Assembly (NCBI GenBank): GCA_030765605.1
Contig: JAVCCG010000072.1
Location: 15,933 to 79,932 of the forward strand
Source of the DNA: Candidatus Alcyoniella australis
GTDB lineage: Bacteria > Lernaellota > Lernaellaia > JAVCCG01 > Alcyoniellaceae
Reading direction: 5' to 3'
DNA length: 64,000 nt
Of the stretch, positions 26,117 to 35,512 are shown in pieces. The translations under genes and the position numbers were made by a program. Position 1 is the stretch's first letter, and every line of letters starts with the position of its first letter. Under the pieces are notes generated by a model. The model searched no databases. It was not told the origin of the DNA and saw nothing but the letters and a program-made list of their open reading frames with translations.

Positions 26117-28531
26117 ATGGGCTCAGCGGAAAAGGGCGTGCAGCAGGCTCAGCCGCGGCGCAGGAAGTTCGTCTGGCGTGTTGCGATCGGCACTTGTCTG
26201 CTGATCGTGGCGCTGTTCTTCGGCATGCGGCTTTACGTGGCTCGCGGCTACCCGCAGACCAGCGGAACCTTCGAGCTGCCGGGATTGCTGGCCGAGGTCG
26301 AGGTATTGCGCGACCAGTGGGGCGTACCGCACGTCTACGCGCAAAACGAGCACGACGCGCTGTTCGCCCAGGGCGTGGTCCACGCCCAGGACCGCCGCTT
26401 CCAGATGGAGGGAATCAGCCGCACGGTGTTCGGCGAACTCTCGGCCCTGGCCGGGCCCATCGCTCTGGAGCAGGACAAGATTTTCCGCTCCTACGACATG
26501 CGCGGCATTGCGCGACGAGTGGTTGGGGAAATGCCCGAGCGGCTGCGCGAGGGCATGCAGGCCTATTGCGACGGGGTCAACGCGGTGCTCGCGGACGATC
26601 CGACGCGCCTGCCGCTGGAATTTCGCATGATGGACGCCCAACCCGCGCCCTGGACGCCCGAGGACGTGGTCGGCGTGTTCCTGCTCAACTGCTGGTACCT
26701 CTCGCTGAACTTCCCGGAGGAGCGCCTCGCCGCCGACCTCTCGGCCACGCTGACCCAGCAGGAGATCGAGCTGTTGTTCGGCTTTGAGGAACCCGGCGCC
26801 ATCGAGCCCGGCGCGCCGCCCGATCAACAGGAGCTGGCCGCGCTTGAAACCCTGTTGCGCTTCTCCGGGCCCGCGGCGAGCAACAACTGGGCCGCGGGCA
26901 TGGGCAAGACCAAGAGCGGCGAGCCGATTTTGGCCAACGACCCGCATTTGGGGCTGACCCTGCCCTGCATCTGGTATGAGGTGCATATCCAGTGCCCGCA
27001 GTTTCGCTTTGCCGGGTTCTCGATCCCGGGCGCGCCGTTCGTTGCCATCGGCCGCAACGCGGGTGTGGCCTGGGGCTTCACCAACGTGATGACCGACAAC
27101 GCCGACCTGGTGCTCGAAAAAGTTCGGCTCGAAACAGGCGAGGTGCTGACCCCCGATGGCTGGCAGGCGCTGGAGCAGCGGAGCGAATCCTTTGAGGTGC
27201 GCGGCGGCGAGACCTTGGTGCGCAAGATGTATCGTGGGCCCAACGGTCCGATCGTGCGCATGCCAAAGCAAGAGAATCTGGACGCCGAGGGCATGGGCAT
27301 CGCCTATGCCCTGCGCTGGGTCGGCCAGGATGAGCGCGACAGCCTGGCGGCGTTCGAGGCAATGGTCCGTTCGCGCAACTCCGCGGAGTTGATCCAGGCC
27401 GTGCGGCTGTTCCAGGGCCTGAGCCAGAACCTGGTCTACGTCGATCTCGAGAGCCACTACGGCTGGCAGCCGTTTGGCAGCGTGCCGCGGCGCACGGGAT
27501 ACTCGGGCAAGTATCCGGTGCCGGGCTGGGAGTCGGACACCAAGCGCTGGACCGGCTACGTGCCGTTCGAGATGCTGCCGCACGAACGCGATCCGGGCCG
27601 GGGCTACGTGCTCTCGGCCAACACCGACTCGGACGATGGCCTGGACTACACCATCAGCCACAGCTTCGTGCGGCCCTATCGCTATAACCGAATCAACGAG
27701 CTGCTCGACAGCGGCCACCAGCTCGACCTCGAGGCGATGGCCAAAATCCAGGGCGATACGCAGAGCCTACAGGCGCCGGTCTACCTCGCGGTCGTGTTCG
27801 CCGAGGCGGGCGACGATCCGCAGCTCAGCGGGATGGTCGAGCTGCTCGAGCAGTGGGACCGCAACCTGGCACCGGACTCGGCGGCAGCCGCGGTGTACGA
27901 GGTGTTCCTAGGCAAACTGTGGCGGCTGTGGATCGGCGATGAGCTCGGCGAGCTGTTCGAACCGTTCGCCCGGCGCAAGATGCCGCTGGACAGCCCGCTG
28001 GACGCGCTGGTGGGCGATCCGTCCAATCAGTTCTGGGACGACCGCAACACCGAGGGCGTGGTGGAGACCCGCCGCGAGATCGTGCGCGCGGCCCTGATGC
28101 AGACCAATGACGAACTCAGCGCGCTGCTGGGTCCGGATATGTCCAAGTGGAGCTGGGGCGCGATCCACGGTGCGATCTTCCAGCACCCGGCGGGCGCGGG
28201 CGGACTGGCCGGACGGCTGCTGGACTTCGGCCCGCTGATCGTGGGCGGCGACGCTCACACGATCAACGCCAACGCCTGGTCGATCGGCAGCGGCTGGCGC
28301 GTGGCGCACTACCCGAGCCTGCGCTTCCTGTTCGACGCGGCCGACCCGGACCATCCGCGCAGCGCGATCACCACCGGCCAGTCGGGCCATCCAGGCAACG
28401 AGCACTACTCGGACCAAGCTCCGTTGTGGGCCGAGGTGAGCTACAAGACCCAATTGTGGAATCGCGAGGAGATCGAGCAGGCGAGCAAGTCCAGACGCCT
28501 GCTGCTGCGGCCCGTTGAAGAAGCTCAGTGA
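26117..28531 (+). CDS. Penicillin acylase-family N-terminal-nucleophile hydrolase
   Basis: An 804-residue protein. The ATG at 26117 is chosen because AGGGGG lies six bases upstream; an earlier in-frame start at 26060 has no such site. A signal anchor follows (FVWRVAIGTCLLIVALFF), so it acts in the periplasm. The alpha-subunit part has DQWGVPHVYAQNEHDALFAQG and HAQDRRFQME. The cleavage site and nucleophile lie in SGPAASNNWAAGMGKTKSG: S255 would become the N-terminal catalytic serine of the beta chain after autoprocessing. PILANDPHLGL and GHPGNEHYSDQ are further family motifs. Relatives hydrolyse penicillins, acyl-homoserine lactones or other amides; the substrate is unknown. It overlaps the GH36 start by four bases (GTGA). 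Confidence 0.88.
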   Translation: MGSAEKGVQQAQPRRRKFVWRVAIGTCLLIVALFFGMRLYVARGYPQTSGTFELPGLLAEVEVLRDQWGVPHVYAQNEHDALFAQGVVHAQDRRFQMEGISRTVFGELSALAGPIALEQDKIFRSYDMRGIARRVVGEMPERLREGMQAYCDGVNAVLADDPTRLPLEFRMMDAQPAPWTPEDVVGVFLLNCWYLSLNFPEERLAADLSATLTQQEIELLFGFEEPGAIEPGAPPDQQELAALETLLRFSGPAASNNWAAGMGKTKSGEPILANDPHLGLTLPCIWYEVHIQCPQFRFAGFSIPGAPFVAIGRNAGVAWGFTNVMTDNADLVLEKVRLETGEVLTPDGWQALEQRSESFEVRGGETLVRKMYRGPNGPIVRMPKQENLDAEGMGIAYALRWVGQDERDSLAAFEAMVRSRNSAELIQAVRLFQGLSQNLVYVDLESHYGWQPFGSVPRRTGYSGKYPVPGWESDTKRWTGYVPFEMLPHERDPGRGYVLSANTDSDDGLDYTISHSFVRPYRYNRINELLDSGHQLDLEAMAKIQGDTQSLQAPVYLAVVFAEAGDDPQLSGMVELLEQWDRNLAPDSAAAAVYEVFLGKLWRLWIGDELGELFEPFARRKMPLDSPLDALVGDPSNQFWDDRNTEGVVETRREIVRAALMQTNDELSALLGPDMSKWSWGAIHGAIFQHPAGAGGLAGRLLDFGPLIVGGDAHTINANAWSIGSGWRVAHYPSLRFLFDAADPDHPRSAITTGQSGHPGNEHYSDQAPLWAEVSYKTQLWNREEIEQASKSRRLLLRPVEEAQ

Positions 28532-30546
28532 GCCTGCTTCCGCTGAAGGTCCTGCGCCGCCCGGACAACGGCCCGTGGCGCATTGAGGCTGACGGCGATC
28601 GGGCAGCCTACATCCAGTTCCCGCAGATCAGGCTGACCTACCAGACCGAACACGGCCGCGTGGAGTTGCGCAGTCCGGACGCGGCCCAGGACCCGATCGA
28701 TGGCATGCAGCGCTGGTGTTTCGAGAATTGCGGAGTGCGGGTGGACGCCAAACTGCGCATCGACGAACAGCGCAACTGCCTGCTGATCGAAGCCCAGGTA
28801 CACAACGATTCCGACGCGTCCCTGCGCCTGCAAAGCCTTGACCTGCTGCACCTGGACGGCGATCACGGGGCCGACCTGGTGCTCGGCGAATCGCGCAATG
28901 ATTGGGCCGTGTTCCAAAACGGCTGGCAGTCGTGGTCCGCGTCCGAGACGCTCTCCATGGATGACGCGGACACCAGCCCGCGCATCGGCCTGATCCGCGT
29001 ACAGGAGGAGGACTACCTCAACCCCGGCGCGGCCAAGCCCGGGCGTGTGCGCTCGGACGGCGTGACCGCAATCGTCGATCGCCAAAGCGGCTGCGGCCTG
29101 CTGCTGGGCTTTATCAGCGGTGCGCGCCAGTTCGGCGACATGCTGCTCGAGCTGGGGCGTCCGCGGCTGCTGCTCAAACGGCTGAGGGCCACGTTGCGTT
29201 TCGACGGCATGCTGCTCGAGCCAGGGCGCAGCGTGCGCTCCGAGACGCTGATGCTCGGGTTTTTCGGCCCGGGCGCGCAGCCGCTGGAGCTGTGGGCCGA
29301 GCTGTGCGGCGAGCGGATGGCGGCGCGCGTGCCTAAGCGTAAACCCGTGGGCTGGTGCTCGTGGTACCACTATTTTCGCAATATCGACGAGCAAGAGATG
29401 CGGCTGAACATCGAACGTATCGCCGCGTTGCGCGACCGGCTGCCGATCGAGATCATTCAGCTCGACGACGGCTACCAGGACCGCCTGGGCGACTGGCTGG
29501 AGATCAACGACAAGTTCCCCGCAGGCCTCGACGATCTGGCGCAACGCATCGACCAGGCCGGGTTCACGCCGGGCATCTGGACCGCGCCCTTCTCGTGCAT
29601 GCGTAAAAGCCGCGTGTTCCGCGAGCATCCCGAATGGGTGCTGCGCGACGCGCGCGGCAAACCGATCAGCGGCGGGATCAACCCAATGTGGGGCGGGCGC
29701 TACTACGGCCTGGACATGACCCATCCCGGCGCGCTGGAGTACGTGGAGCGCTGCCTGGGGCAGATGCGGCAATGGGGATTCCGCTTCTTCAAGATCGACT
29801 TCCTGTTCTGCGCCTGCCTCGACGGAGTGCGCCACGACCCGACCAGCACGCGCGCCGACGCCCTACGTCGCGGTCTCGAGGCAGTGCGACGCGCCATTGG
29901 CGACGGATTTCTGCTCGGCTGCGGCTGCCCGCTGCTGCCCGCGGTGGGGATTGTCGACTGCATGCGCATCGGCCCGGACGTCACGCCGCTGTGGGACCGG
30001 CCGCTGGTGCGCAGACTGCTCAGCGACCGACACATGCTCTCGGCCAACAACGCGCTGCGCAACACGATCACGCGCGCGTTCATGCATCGCCGCCTGTGGT
30101 TCAACGACCCGGACTGCCTGATGATCCGCCGCGTGGACAACAAACTGAGCGAGGACGAAACGCGGACCCTGGCCGCGATCATCGCCGCCTCGGGCGGAAT
30201 GCTGCTGGTCTCGGACAACATGTCCAAGGTCGATCCCGACCGTCTCGAGCTGGCGATTGCCGCGGCTGCACTGCAAAGCGAGAACTTCCTCGCGGTCGAC
30301 CTGTTCGCACGTCGCAGACCCGAGCTGATGTTGGCGCAAACTCCCGAGGGTCCGCTGGCCGTGCTGGCCAACTTCGAGGAGCGCAGCCGCGAGCTGAGTT
30401 TCGATGTGGCGACCCAGCTGGGCTGCTCCGGGCGCGAGCTTTGCGGTCGCGAGTTGTTCGACGGCCGCGAGGTCCGCGCGCCGGGCGGAGTGCTGCGCGC
30501 AAAGCTCGAGCCGCACGCCTGCCTGGCCGTGGTATTTGATCGCTAG
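28528..30546 (+). CDS. Alpha-galactosidase-like glycoside hydrolase, family 36
   Basis: A 672-residue protein with GTG start at 28528, overlapping the acylase stop (GTGA). An N-terminal beta-sandwich (about 1-270) is followed by a TIM barrel beginning VGWCSWYHYFRNIDEQEM. IIQLDDGYQDRLGDW and PGIWTAPFSC are typical GH36/melibiase segments. The nucleophile is D424 in FFKIDFLF, and the acid/base is D484 in MRIGPDVTPLWD. There is no signal peptide, so it probably cleaves alpha-galactosides taken into the cell. GH36 also contains raffinose- and alpha-N-acetylgalactosaminidase-type specificities that cannot be separated here. Translational coupling to a periplasmic amidase is unusual. Confidence 0.85.
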   Translation: MSLLPLKVLRRPDNGPWRIEADGDRAAYIQFPQIRLTYQTEHGRVELRSPDAAQDPIDGMQRWCFENCGVRVDAKLRIDEQRNCLLIEAQVHNDSDASLRLQSLDLLHLDGDHGADLVLGESRNDWAVFQNGWQSWSASETLSMDDADTSPRIGLIRVQEEDYLNPGAAKPGRVRSDGVTAIVDRQSGCGLLLGFISGARQFGDMLLELGRPRLLLKRLRATLRFDGMLLEPGRSVRSETLMLGFFGPGAQPLELWAELCGERMAARVPKRKPVGWCSWYHYFRNIDEQEMRLNIERIAALRDRLPIEIIQLDDGYQDRLGDWLEINDKFPAGLDDLAQRIDQAGFTPGIWTAPFSCMRKSRVFREHPEWVLRDARGKPISGGINPMWGGRYYGLDMTHPGALEYVERCLGQMRQWGFRFFKIDFLFCACLDGVRHDPTSTRADALRRGLEAVRRAIGDGFLLGCGCPLLPAVGIVDCMRIGPDVTPLWDRPLVRRLLSDRHMLSANNALRNTITRAFMHRRLWFNDPDCLMIRRVDNKLSEDETRTLAAIIAASGGMLLVSDNMSKVDPDRLELAIAAAALQSENFLAVDLFARRRPELMLAQTPEGPLAVLANFEERSRELSFDVATQLGCSGRELCGRELFDGREVRAPGGVLRAKLEPHACLAVVFDR

Positions 30547-30575
30547 TTGTACGGCTTGGGGGGCGCAGCTAGAAT
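30547..30575 (+). promoter_or_regulatory. Predicted promoter for the Lon-like protease gene
   Basis: TTGTAC (30547-30552) and TAGAAT (30570-30575) are separated by exactly 17 bp, immediately after the GH36 stop codon. The start codon at 30611 follows 35 bases later with GGAGG at 30601-30605. The -10 matches the consensus at five of six positions, the -35 at only three. I saw no heat-shock (CIRCE or sigma32) motif. Confidence 0.48.
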
Positions 30576-30610
30576 GAGTGCGGTCATCTTCAACTGAACC
30601 GGAGGTATTC

Positions 30611-33139
30611 ATGCCGGGCAAAAAAGTTTCCAAAAAGCCGTCCGTCGATCATCCCGAGCTGACCACCGAACAGTTGCGCTGGCGCTGCGATCACACTTGC
30701 CTGGATTTCACCACCACGGCCAAGGCCGAGCCGCTGGACGGGATCCTCGGTCAGAAGCGCGCGGTGGAGGCTCTCGATCTGGGGCTGGACCTGTGGAGCC
30801 CGGGATACAACATCTACGTCGCGGGCATGGCCGGCACCGGCAAGATGACCACGATCCGCGCGCTGCTGGCCAATCGTGCGCGATCCGACGTGAACCTGCA
30901 GGACATCTGCTACGTCAACAACTTCAAGGACCAGAACAAGCCCTGCGTACTCAAGCTCCCGGCGGGCAAGGGCAAGCTGCTCAAGCGCGAGATGGCCGAG
31001 CTGGTGGACTTCCTTAAAAAGACCGTGCCCGAGATCTTCGAGTCGGACGACTTCAAGACCAAACGCGACGGCCTGGTCTCGGCCCACCGCGAGGCGCAGA
31101 AGCAGCTTTTTAAAGAGCTGGAGACCAAAATCAAGGCCGAGAACTTCGTGCTGGTCCAGGTACAGATGGGAACGATGGTCCAGCCGATGGTGATGCCGGT
31201 AATCGAGGAACAGCCAGTTGCCTTTGACAAGCTCGAATCGCTGGTCGAGCAGGGGAACTTCCCCAGAAAAAAATTCGACGAGCTCAAGAACAAGCACCAG
31301 GAGCTGCACGTCCATCTCGAGACCGTGATGACCCAGGCGCGCAACATCGAGAAACAGATCAAGACCGACCTTAAAACCCTCGAACGCTCGTACATGCACG
31401 AGATGATCCAGCGGCTGATCGCGGAAATCGCAGAGAAGTTCGTCAACGGCCAGATCAAGCAGTACCTCGACGCGGCGTTCGAGTTCATCCTGGACAACCT
31501 CGACCGCTTCCGCGAGGGCGAGCAGCAGACCCCGGCCAACCCGATGGCCGCGATGATGATGCAGGGGCAGGCGGCCGAGGATCTGTTCACCGAGTTCGCG
31601 GTCAACGTACTCGTGGACCGCGACGGCGAGAGCGGTCCGCCGGTGATCGTCGAGAACGTGCCGACCTACAGCAACCTGTTCGGCACGATCGAAAAGACGA
31701 TCTCACGCGGCGGGATCTGGATGACCGACTTCACCAAGATCCGCGCCGGCAGCATCCTCAAGGCCGACGGCGGCTACCTGGTGATCAATCTGCTCGACGC
31801 CGTGACCGAGCCCGGAGTATGGAAGAGCCTCAAACGCACGCTCAAGACACGCAAGCTCGAAATCGAGGGATACGACCCCTACTATTTCCTCTCGGCCTCG
31901 GCGATGAAGCCCGAGCCGCTGGGAATCGACCTCAAAATCGTGGTCGTGGGCGACAACCACCTGTACAACCAATTCTACGCCTGGGACGAAGATTTTAAGA
32001 AGATCTTCAAGATCAAGGCCGAGTTCGACCACGAGCTCGACCGCTCCAAAATCGAGATCGCCAAGTACGCCGGCTTTGTCAAGAAAATCGTCGAGGACGA
32101 GGAGCTGCGGCACTTTAACCGCCAGGCCGTGGCCCTGTTGGTCGAGGAAGGCGTGCGGATGTCCGGACGCCAAAAGAAGATGACCGCGCGCTTCACCGTG
32201 CTGGCCGACATCATCCGCGAGGCCGACGCCTTTGCCGCGCGCGCACGCAGCAAAGTCGTGAGCACCAAACACCTAGAAACGGCGATCGAGGCTCGACGCT
32301 TTCGATCCTCGCTGATCGAGGAAAAGATGCAGGAGTACATCGACGAAGGGATCATCCGCGTCGAGGTCAAGGGCAAGGTCGCGGGGCAGGTCAACAGCCT
32401 GGCGGTCTACCAGGTGGGCAGCATGCGCTTCGGCAAGCCCGGCCGGGTCACGGCCCAGGTCGGAATGGGGCGCGGCGGCCTGACCAACATTGAGCGCGAG
32501 GCCAAGCTCTCGGGCAGCACGCACGACAAGGGCGTGCTGATCCTCTCCGGGTTCCTGCGCAGCCGCTTCTGCCAGGACAAGCCGCTGGCGATCAGCGCCT
32601 CGATCTGCTTCGAGCAGAGCTACTCGCACATCGACGGCGACTCGGCGAGCAGCACCGAGCTCTACGCCCTGCTCTCCGCGCTGTCCGGCAGGTCGATCAA
32701 GCAATCGATCGCGGTCACCGGCTCGGTCGATCAATACGGCAACGTCCAGGCGATCGGCGGGGCCAACGAGAAGATCGAGGGCTTCTTCGACACCTGTAAG
32801 GCCCGCGGACTCAGCGGTCGCCAGGGGGTGATGATCCCGCGTAGCAACGCCGGCGACCTGATGCTCAAGCAGCAGGTGGTCGACGCGGTGGCCAAGGGCC
32901 GCTTCCACATTTGGCCGGTGGAGCACGTCGACCAGGGGATCGAGATCCTCACCGGCGTACCCGCGGGCAAACGCGAACGCGACGGCTCGTGGACCAACGG
33001 TTCGATCATGGCCAAGGTCGACCAACGGCTGGTTAAACTGGCGCGCGGGCTGCGCGATTTCGAGCGCACCAAGTCGGGCAAGAACAATAAATCCAAATCA
33101 AACGCCGACAACAATCAGAGTAAGGACAACGCCGAATAG
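30611..33139 (+). CDS. Lon-like ATP-dependent protease (LonB/COG1067-type)
   Basis: An 842-residue soluble AAA+ protease with serine-lysine dyad. GGAGG five bases upstream fixes the ATG at 30611. The Walker A is GMAGTGKMT at 72-80. A long charged helical insertion (about 120-300) precedes the rest of the ATPase, where GGIWMTDFTKIRAGSILKAD and DGGYLVINLLDA follow. The protease domain ends the protein: S678 in HIDGDSASSTEL and K721 in GGANEKIEGFFD, 43 residues apart exactly as in Lon. Domain order, with ATPase interrupted by a helical insert and no N-terminal Lon substrate domain, fits the archaeal-LonB-like family common in bacteria. It probably degrades damaged proteins. The C-terminus is lysine/asparagine-rich. 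Confidence 0.88.
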   Translation: MPGKKVSKKPSVDHPELTTEQLRWRCDHTCLDFTTTAKAEPLDGILGQKRAVEALDLGLDLWSPGYNIYVAGMAGTGKMTTIRALLANRARSDVNLQDICYVNNFKDQNKPCVLKLPAGKGKLLKREMAELVDFLKKTVPEIFESDDFKTKRDGLVSAHREAQKQLFKELETKIKAENFVLVQVQMGTMVQPMVMPVIEEQPVAFDKLESLVEQGNFPRKKFDELKNKHQELHVHLETVMTQARNIEKQIKTDLKTLERSYMHEMIQRLIAEIAEKFVNGQIKQYLDAAFEFILDNLDRFREGEQQTPANPMAAMMMQGQAAEDLFTEFAVNVLVDRDGESGPPVIVENVPTYSNLFGTIEKTISRGGIWMTDFTKIRAGSILKADGGYLVINLLDAVTEPGVWKSLKRTLKTRKLEIEGYDPYYFLSASAMKPEPLGIDLKIVVVGDNHLYNQFYAWDEDFKKIFKIKAEFDHELDRSKIEIAKYAGFVKKIVEDEELRHFNRQAVALLVEEGVRMSGRQKKMTARFTVLADIIREADAFAARARSKVVSTKHLETAIEARRFRSSLIEEKMQEYIDEGIIRVEVKGKVAGQVNSLAVYQVGSMRFGKPGRVTAQVGMGRGGLTNIEREAKLSGSTHDKGVLILSGFLRSRFCQDKPLAISASICFEQSYSHIDGDSASSTELYALLSALSGRSIKQSIAVTGSVDQYGNVQAIGGANEKIEGFFDTCKARGLSGRQGVMIPRSNAGDLMLKQQVVDAVAKGRFHIWPVEHVDQGIEILTGVPAGKRERDGSWTNGSIMAKVDQRLVKLARGLRDFERTKSGKNNKSKSNADNNQSKDNAE

Positions 33140-33160
33140 CCACCGGCACGGAGGGATCGA

Positions 33161-33652
33161 GTGAGGCGTACACTGACAATCTTCCTGATGCTCGGGCTGC
33201 TGGGCCTGCTGCTGGGCCTGGCCTGCGAGGAGGGGGAGCCCGCCGAGGTGATCGAGTACCCTGTGGGCGAGCCCTCCGACGACCTTGGCGACGACGACGA
33301 TGACGACGACGATGGTGAGATCGCCTGCGGCGAACAGGCCTACGACTACAGCATGATGCTGGTTCAGCTGGACAACGACGGCGACGGCCTGCCCGACATC
33401 GACGATCCGGACGACGACAACGACGGCGTTCCCGACGCCGACGACAACTGCCCGCGGATTGCCAACCAGGATCAGGCCGACTCGCTGGGCGATGGCGTGG
33501 GCGACGCCTGCCGCGACGGCGACGCGGCGCTGGGGCTGACCTCGGCGGTCGCCCTGCCCCCGCGGAGTTTGAGCCTCGAGCTCGGAGCTCTGCTGATCGG
33601 CCTGGCCGCGCTGCTGTTGACGCGCCGTCTGTTCAGGACCGACGCAGGGTGA
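33161..33652 (+). CDS. Small Asp-rich surface protein: signal, Asp run, thrombospondin type 3 repeats, C-terminal membrane anchor
   Basis: 163 residues from a GTG with GGAGGG 5 bases upstream. Residues 1-22 are a signal sequence ending LLLGLACEE; the cysteine suggests lipidation, although GLAC is not a canonical lipobox. An eight-aspartate run (about 44-51) is followed by thrombospondin-type-3-like calcium-binding repeats ([19 protein letters not shown] and [16 protein letters not shown]). The C-terminus is a hydrophobic helix plus basic residues ([21 protein letters not shown]), which resembles the sorting tails (MYXO-CTERM-like) of surface proteins. Function is unknown; a calcium-dependent outer-surface protein is likely. 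Its stop overlaps the GTG of the next gene. Confidence 0.75.
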   Translation: MRRTLTIFLMLGLLGLLLGLACEEGEPAEVIEYPVGEPSDDLGDDDDDDDDGEIACGEQAYDYSMMLVQLDNDGDGLPDIDDPDDDNDGVPDADDNCPRIANQDQADSLGDGVGDACRDGDAALGLTSAVALPPRSLSLELGALLIGLAALLLTRRLFRTDAG

Positions 33653-34776
33653 GCGTCGAAATCGTTCCGGTGCGCACCTGCGCCCAGCGCCGGGCTTTCA
33701 TCCGCCTGCCTTTCGATTTTTACCGCGACGATCCGCACTGGGTGCCGCCGCTACTGATGGAGATGCGCGAGCGGATCGATCCGAAAAAAAATCCGTTCCT
33801 CGACCACGGCCGCACCGCGTATTTCCTCGCCCGGCGCCACGACATGGTCCTGGGCCGCATCAGTGCCTCGGTCGACGATAACTTCGTCGAGTTCCAGCAG
33901 ACCAAGACCGGCCAGTTCGGCTTTTTCGAGTCGATCCGCGATCCACAAGTGGCCGCGGCGCTAATCGAGGCGGCCCGCAACTGGCTGCGCGATCAGGGCA
34001 TGGAACGCGCCACGGGTCCGCTGGCCTACAACGGCAACGACAACGACTACGGCTGCCTGATCGACGGCTTCGACGGCCCGCCGGTAATGATGTACAGCTA
34101 CAACCCGCCGTGGTACGCCGACCTGCTCGAGGGCTGTGGCCTGACCAAGGCCCGGGACGTCTACGGCTATCGCATGGACACCACGGCTCAGGCGCCGGAG
34201 ATCGTGCATCAGGTCGCCGAAGAGTGCCTGGCGCGGCCCGAGGTCGTGGTGCGGCCGGTGAACCTGCGCGACTGGAACAACGAGCTAGATCGTTGGGTCG
34301 AGGTCTACAACGAGGCCTGGGCGCGCAACTGGGGCTTCTCGCCGATGACCCCCAAAGAGTTCCGGCACCACGCGGCGCTGCTCAAATACGTGATCGACCC
34401 CGAGTTGATGATGTTCGCCCATGTCGACGGCGAGTTGGCCGGAGCCGCGCTGACGATCCCCAACATCAACGAGGTGCTGATCCGCAACCGCGGGCGGCTG
34501 TTCCCACTGGGTTGGCTGACCATGCTCTGGATGATCAAAGGCCACCGCGTCCGCTCGTGCCGCGTGACAACCCTCGGGGTCAAACGGCCTTACAGACGGC
34601 TGGGCATCGGCGCCGTATTTTACCTGCGCACCCTTGAGGCAGGACGCCGCCTAGGCTACCAATGGGGAGACATGGGCTGGATTATCGAGGACAACGACGC
34701 GATGAACCGCGCGATCATCCTGATGGGCGGCCGTCGCTATCGCACCTGGCGCGTCTATCAAACCGATTTACCCTGA
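33649..34776 (+). CDS. GNAT-like acyltransferase family protein of unknown substrate
   Basis: A 375-residue protein, GTG start overlapping the preceding stop (GTGA). It opens with [20 protein letters not shown] and has [19 protein letters not shown]. The middle holds [24 protein letters not shown], and the C-terminal half a GNAT-like core with [21 protein letters not shown], where RRLGIG is the pantetheine-pyrophosphate loop. I recognise the family as a widespread conserved bacterial protein with two GNAT-like halves, but its substrate is not established. It is cytoplasmic with no signal. Its neighbours (surface protein and PHP phosphatase) suggest housekeeping or envelope modification, without proof. 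Confidence 0.7.
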   Translation: MSVEIVPVRTCAQRRAFIRLPFDFYRDDPHWVPPLLMEMRERIDPKKNPFLDHGRTAYFLARRHDMVLGRISASVDDNFVEFQQTKTGQFGFFESIRDPQVAAALIEAARNWLRDQGMERATGPLAYNGNDNDYGCLIDGFDGPPVMMYSYNPPWYADLLEGCGLTKARDVYGYRMDTTAQAPEIVHQVAEECLARPEVVVRPVNLRDWNNELDRWVEVYNEAWARNWGFSPMTPKEFRHHAALLKYVIDPELMMFAHVDGELAGAALTIPNINEVLIRNRGRLFPLGWLTMLWMIKGHRVRSCRVTTLGVKRPYRRLGIGAVFYLRTLEAGRRLGYQWGDMGWIIEDNDAMNRAIILMGGRRYRTWRVYQTDLP

Positions 34777-34792
34777 TCCCGTTTCGGCACTA

Positions 34793-35512
34793 ATGATTAA
34801 AGTCGACCTTCACTGCCACACGCACCACAGCCCCGATTGCTGGACCAGCCCGCGTCAGCGTGTGGAGCAGGCGCTTGCAGCCGGACTGGGCGGCCTGGCA
34901 ATCACCGACCACAACACTATCGACGGCGCGCTGGAGGCCGCGGCCTGGGCCGATGGCCGCTTGCGGCTGATCGTCGGCCAGGAGACCAGCACGCGCCAAG
35001 GCGAGCTGCTCGGGCTGTTCCTCCAGCAAGAGGTGCCCTCCGGCCTTGAGCTGCGAGACACAGCCGAGCTAATCCGCGAACAGGGCGGCCTAGTCTATCT
35101 GCCGCACCCGATGGCAATGCTGGCCTGGGACCGGGTCAAGCGCCGCGACCACGGTCGGATCATCGACCTGGTCGACATTGTCGAAGCGGTCAACGGCCGC
35201 AACTTCATCCCGCGCCACGACGCCATGGCCTGGGCCTGGGGCGCGGCCGCACAAAAGGCTCTCGCCGCGTCCACCGACGCCCACACGTCCAACGCATTGG
35301 GCCGGATCTACCAGCGCATCGAGCCCTTCGAGGGTCCGGCCGATTTTCTCGATAAAATGCAGCGAGCCCAGCTGGTGATCGAGCGTCGCGCCAACCCGTT
35401 GTACACGGCGCTGACCGTGCTCTACCTCTACCCCAACCTGTGGTACCGCAGGCTCTATCGCATGCTTTACGGCCGCTCGCCGGTCAGGCCCGAGACGCCC
35501 CCGCCTCAGTAA
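34793..35512 (+). CDS. PHP-domain metal-dependent phosphoesterase
   Basis: A 239-residue protein with the four PHP motifs in order: DLHCHTHHSPDC (H7, H9), AITDHNTIDGA, the central GQETSTRQGELLG with PHPMAML, and the terminal ASTDAHTSNALG. These residues bind a trinuclear metal centre in PHP phosphoesterases and nucleases (TrpH/YciV-like). The likely role is hydrolysis of phosphodiester or monoester bonds in nucleotides; the substrate is unknown. The C-terminus (YTALTVLYLYPNLWYRRLYR) is aromatic and hydrophobic and might touch the membrane. It runs tail to tail into the radical SAM gene on the other strand, with a 7-bp overlap of their ends. Confidence 0.82.
   Translation: MIKVDLHCHTHHSPDCWTSPRQRVEQALAAGLGGLAITDHNTIDGALEAAAWADGRLRLIVGQETSTRQGELLGLFLQQEVPSGLELRDTAELIREQGGLVYLPHPMAMLAWDRVKRRDHGRIIDLVDIVEAVNGRNFIPRHDAMAWAWGAAAQKALAASTDAHTSNALGRIYQRIEPFEGPADFLDKMQRAQLVIERRANPLYTALTVLYLYPNLWYRRLYRMLYGRSPVRPETPPPQ

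Noticed and set aside
26123-27718. 531-codon minus-strand frame over the penicillin acylase gene
   Set aside because: No recognisable domain, and the plus-strand frame has a good ribosome-binding site and catalytic motifs.
28525-29835. 436-codon minus-strand frame over the GH36 gene
   Set aside because: Shadow of the alpha-galactosidase codons, with no motif or start signal.
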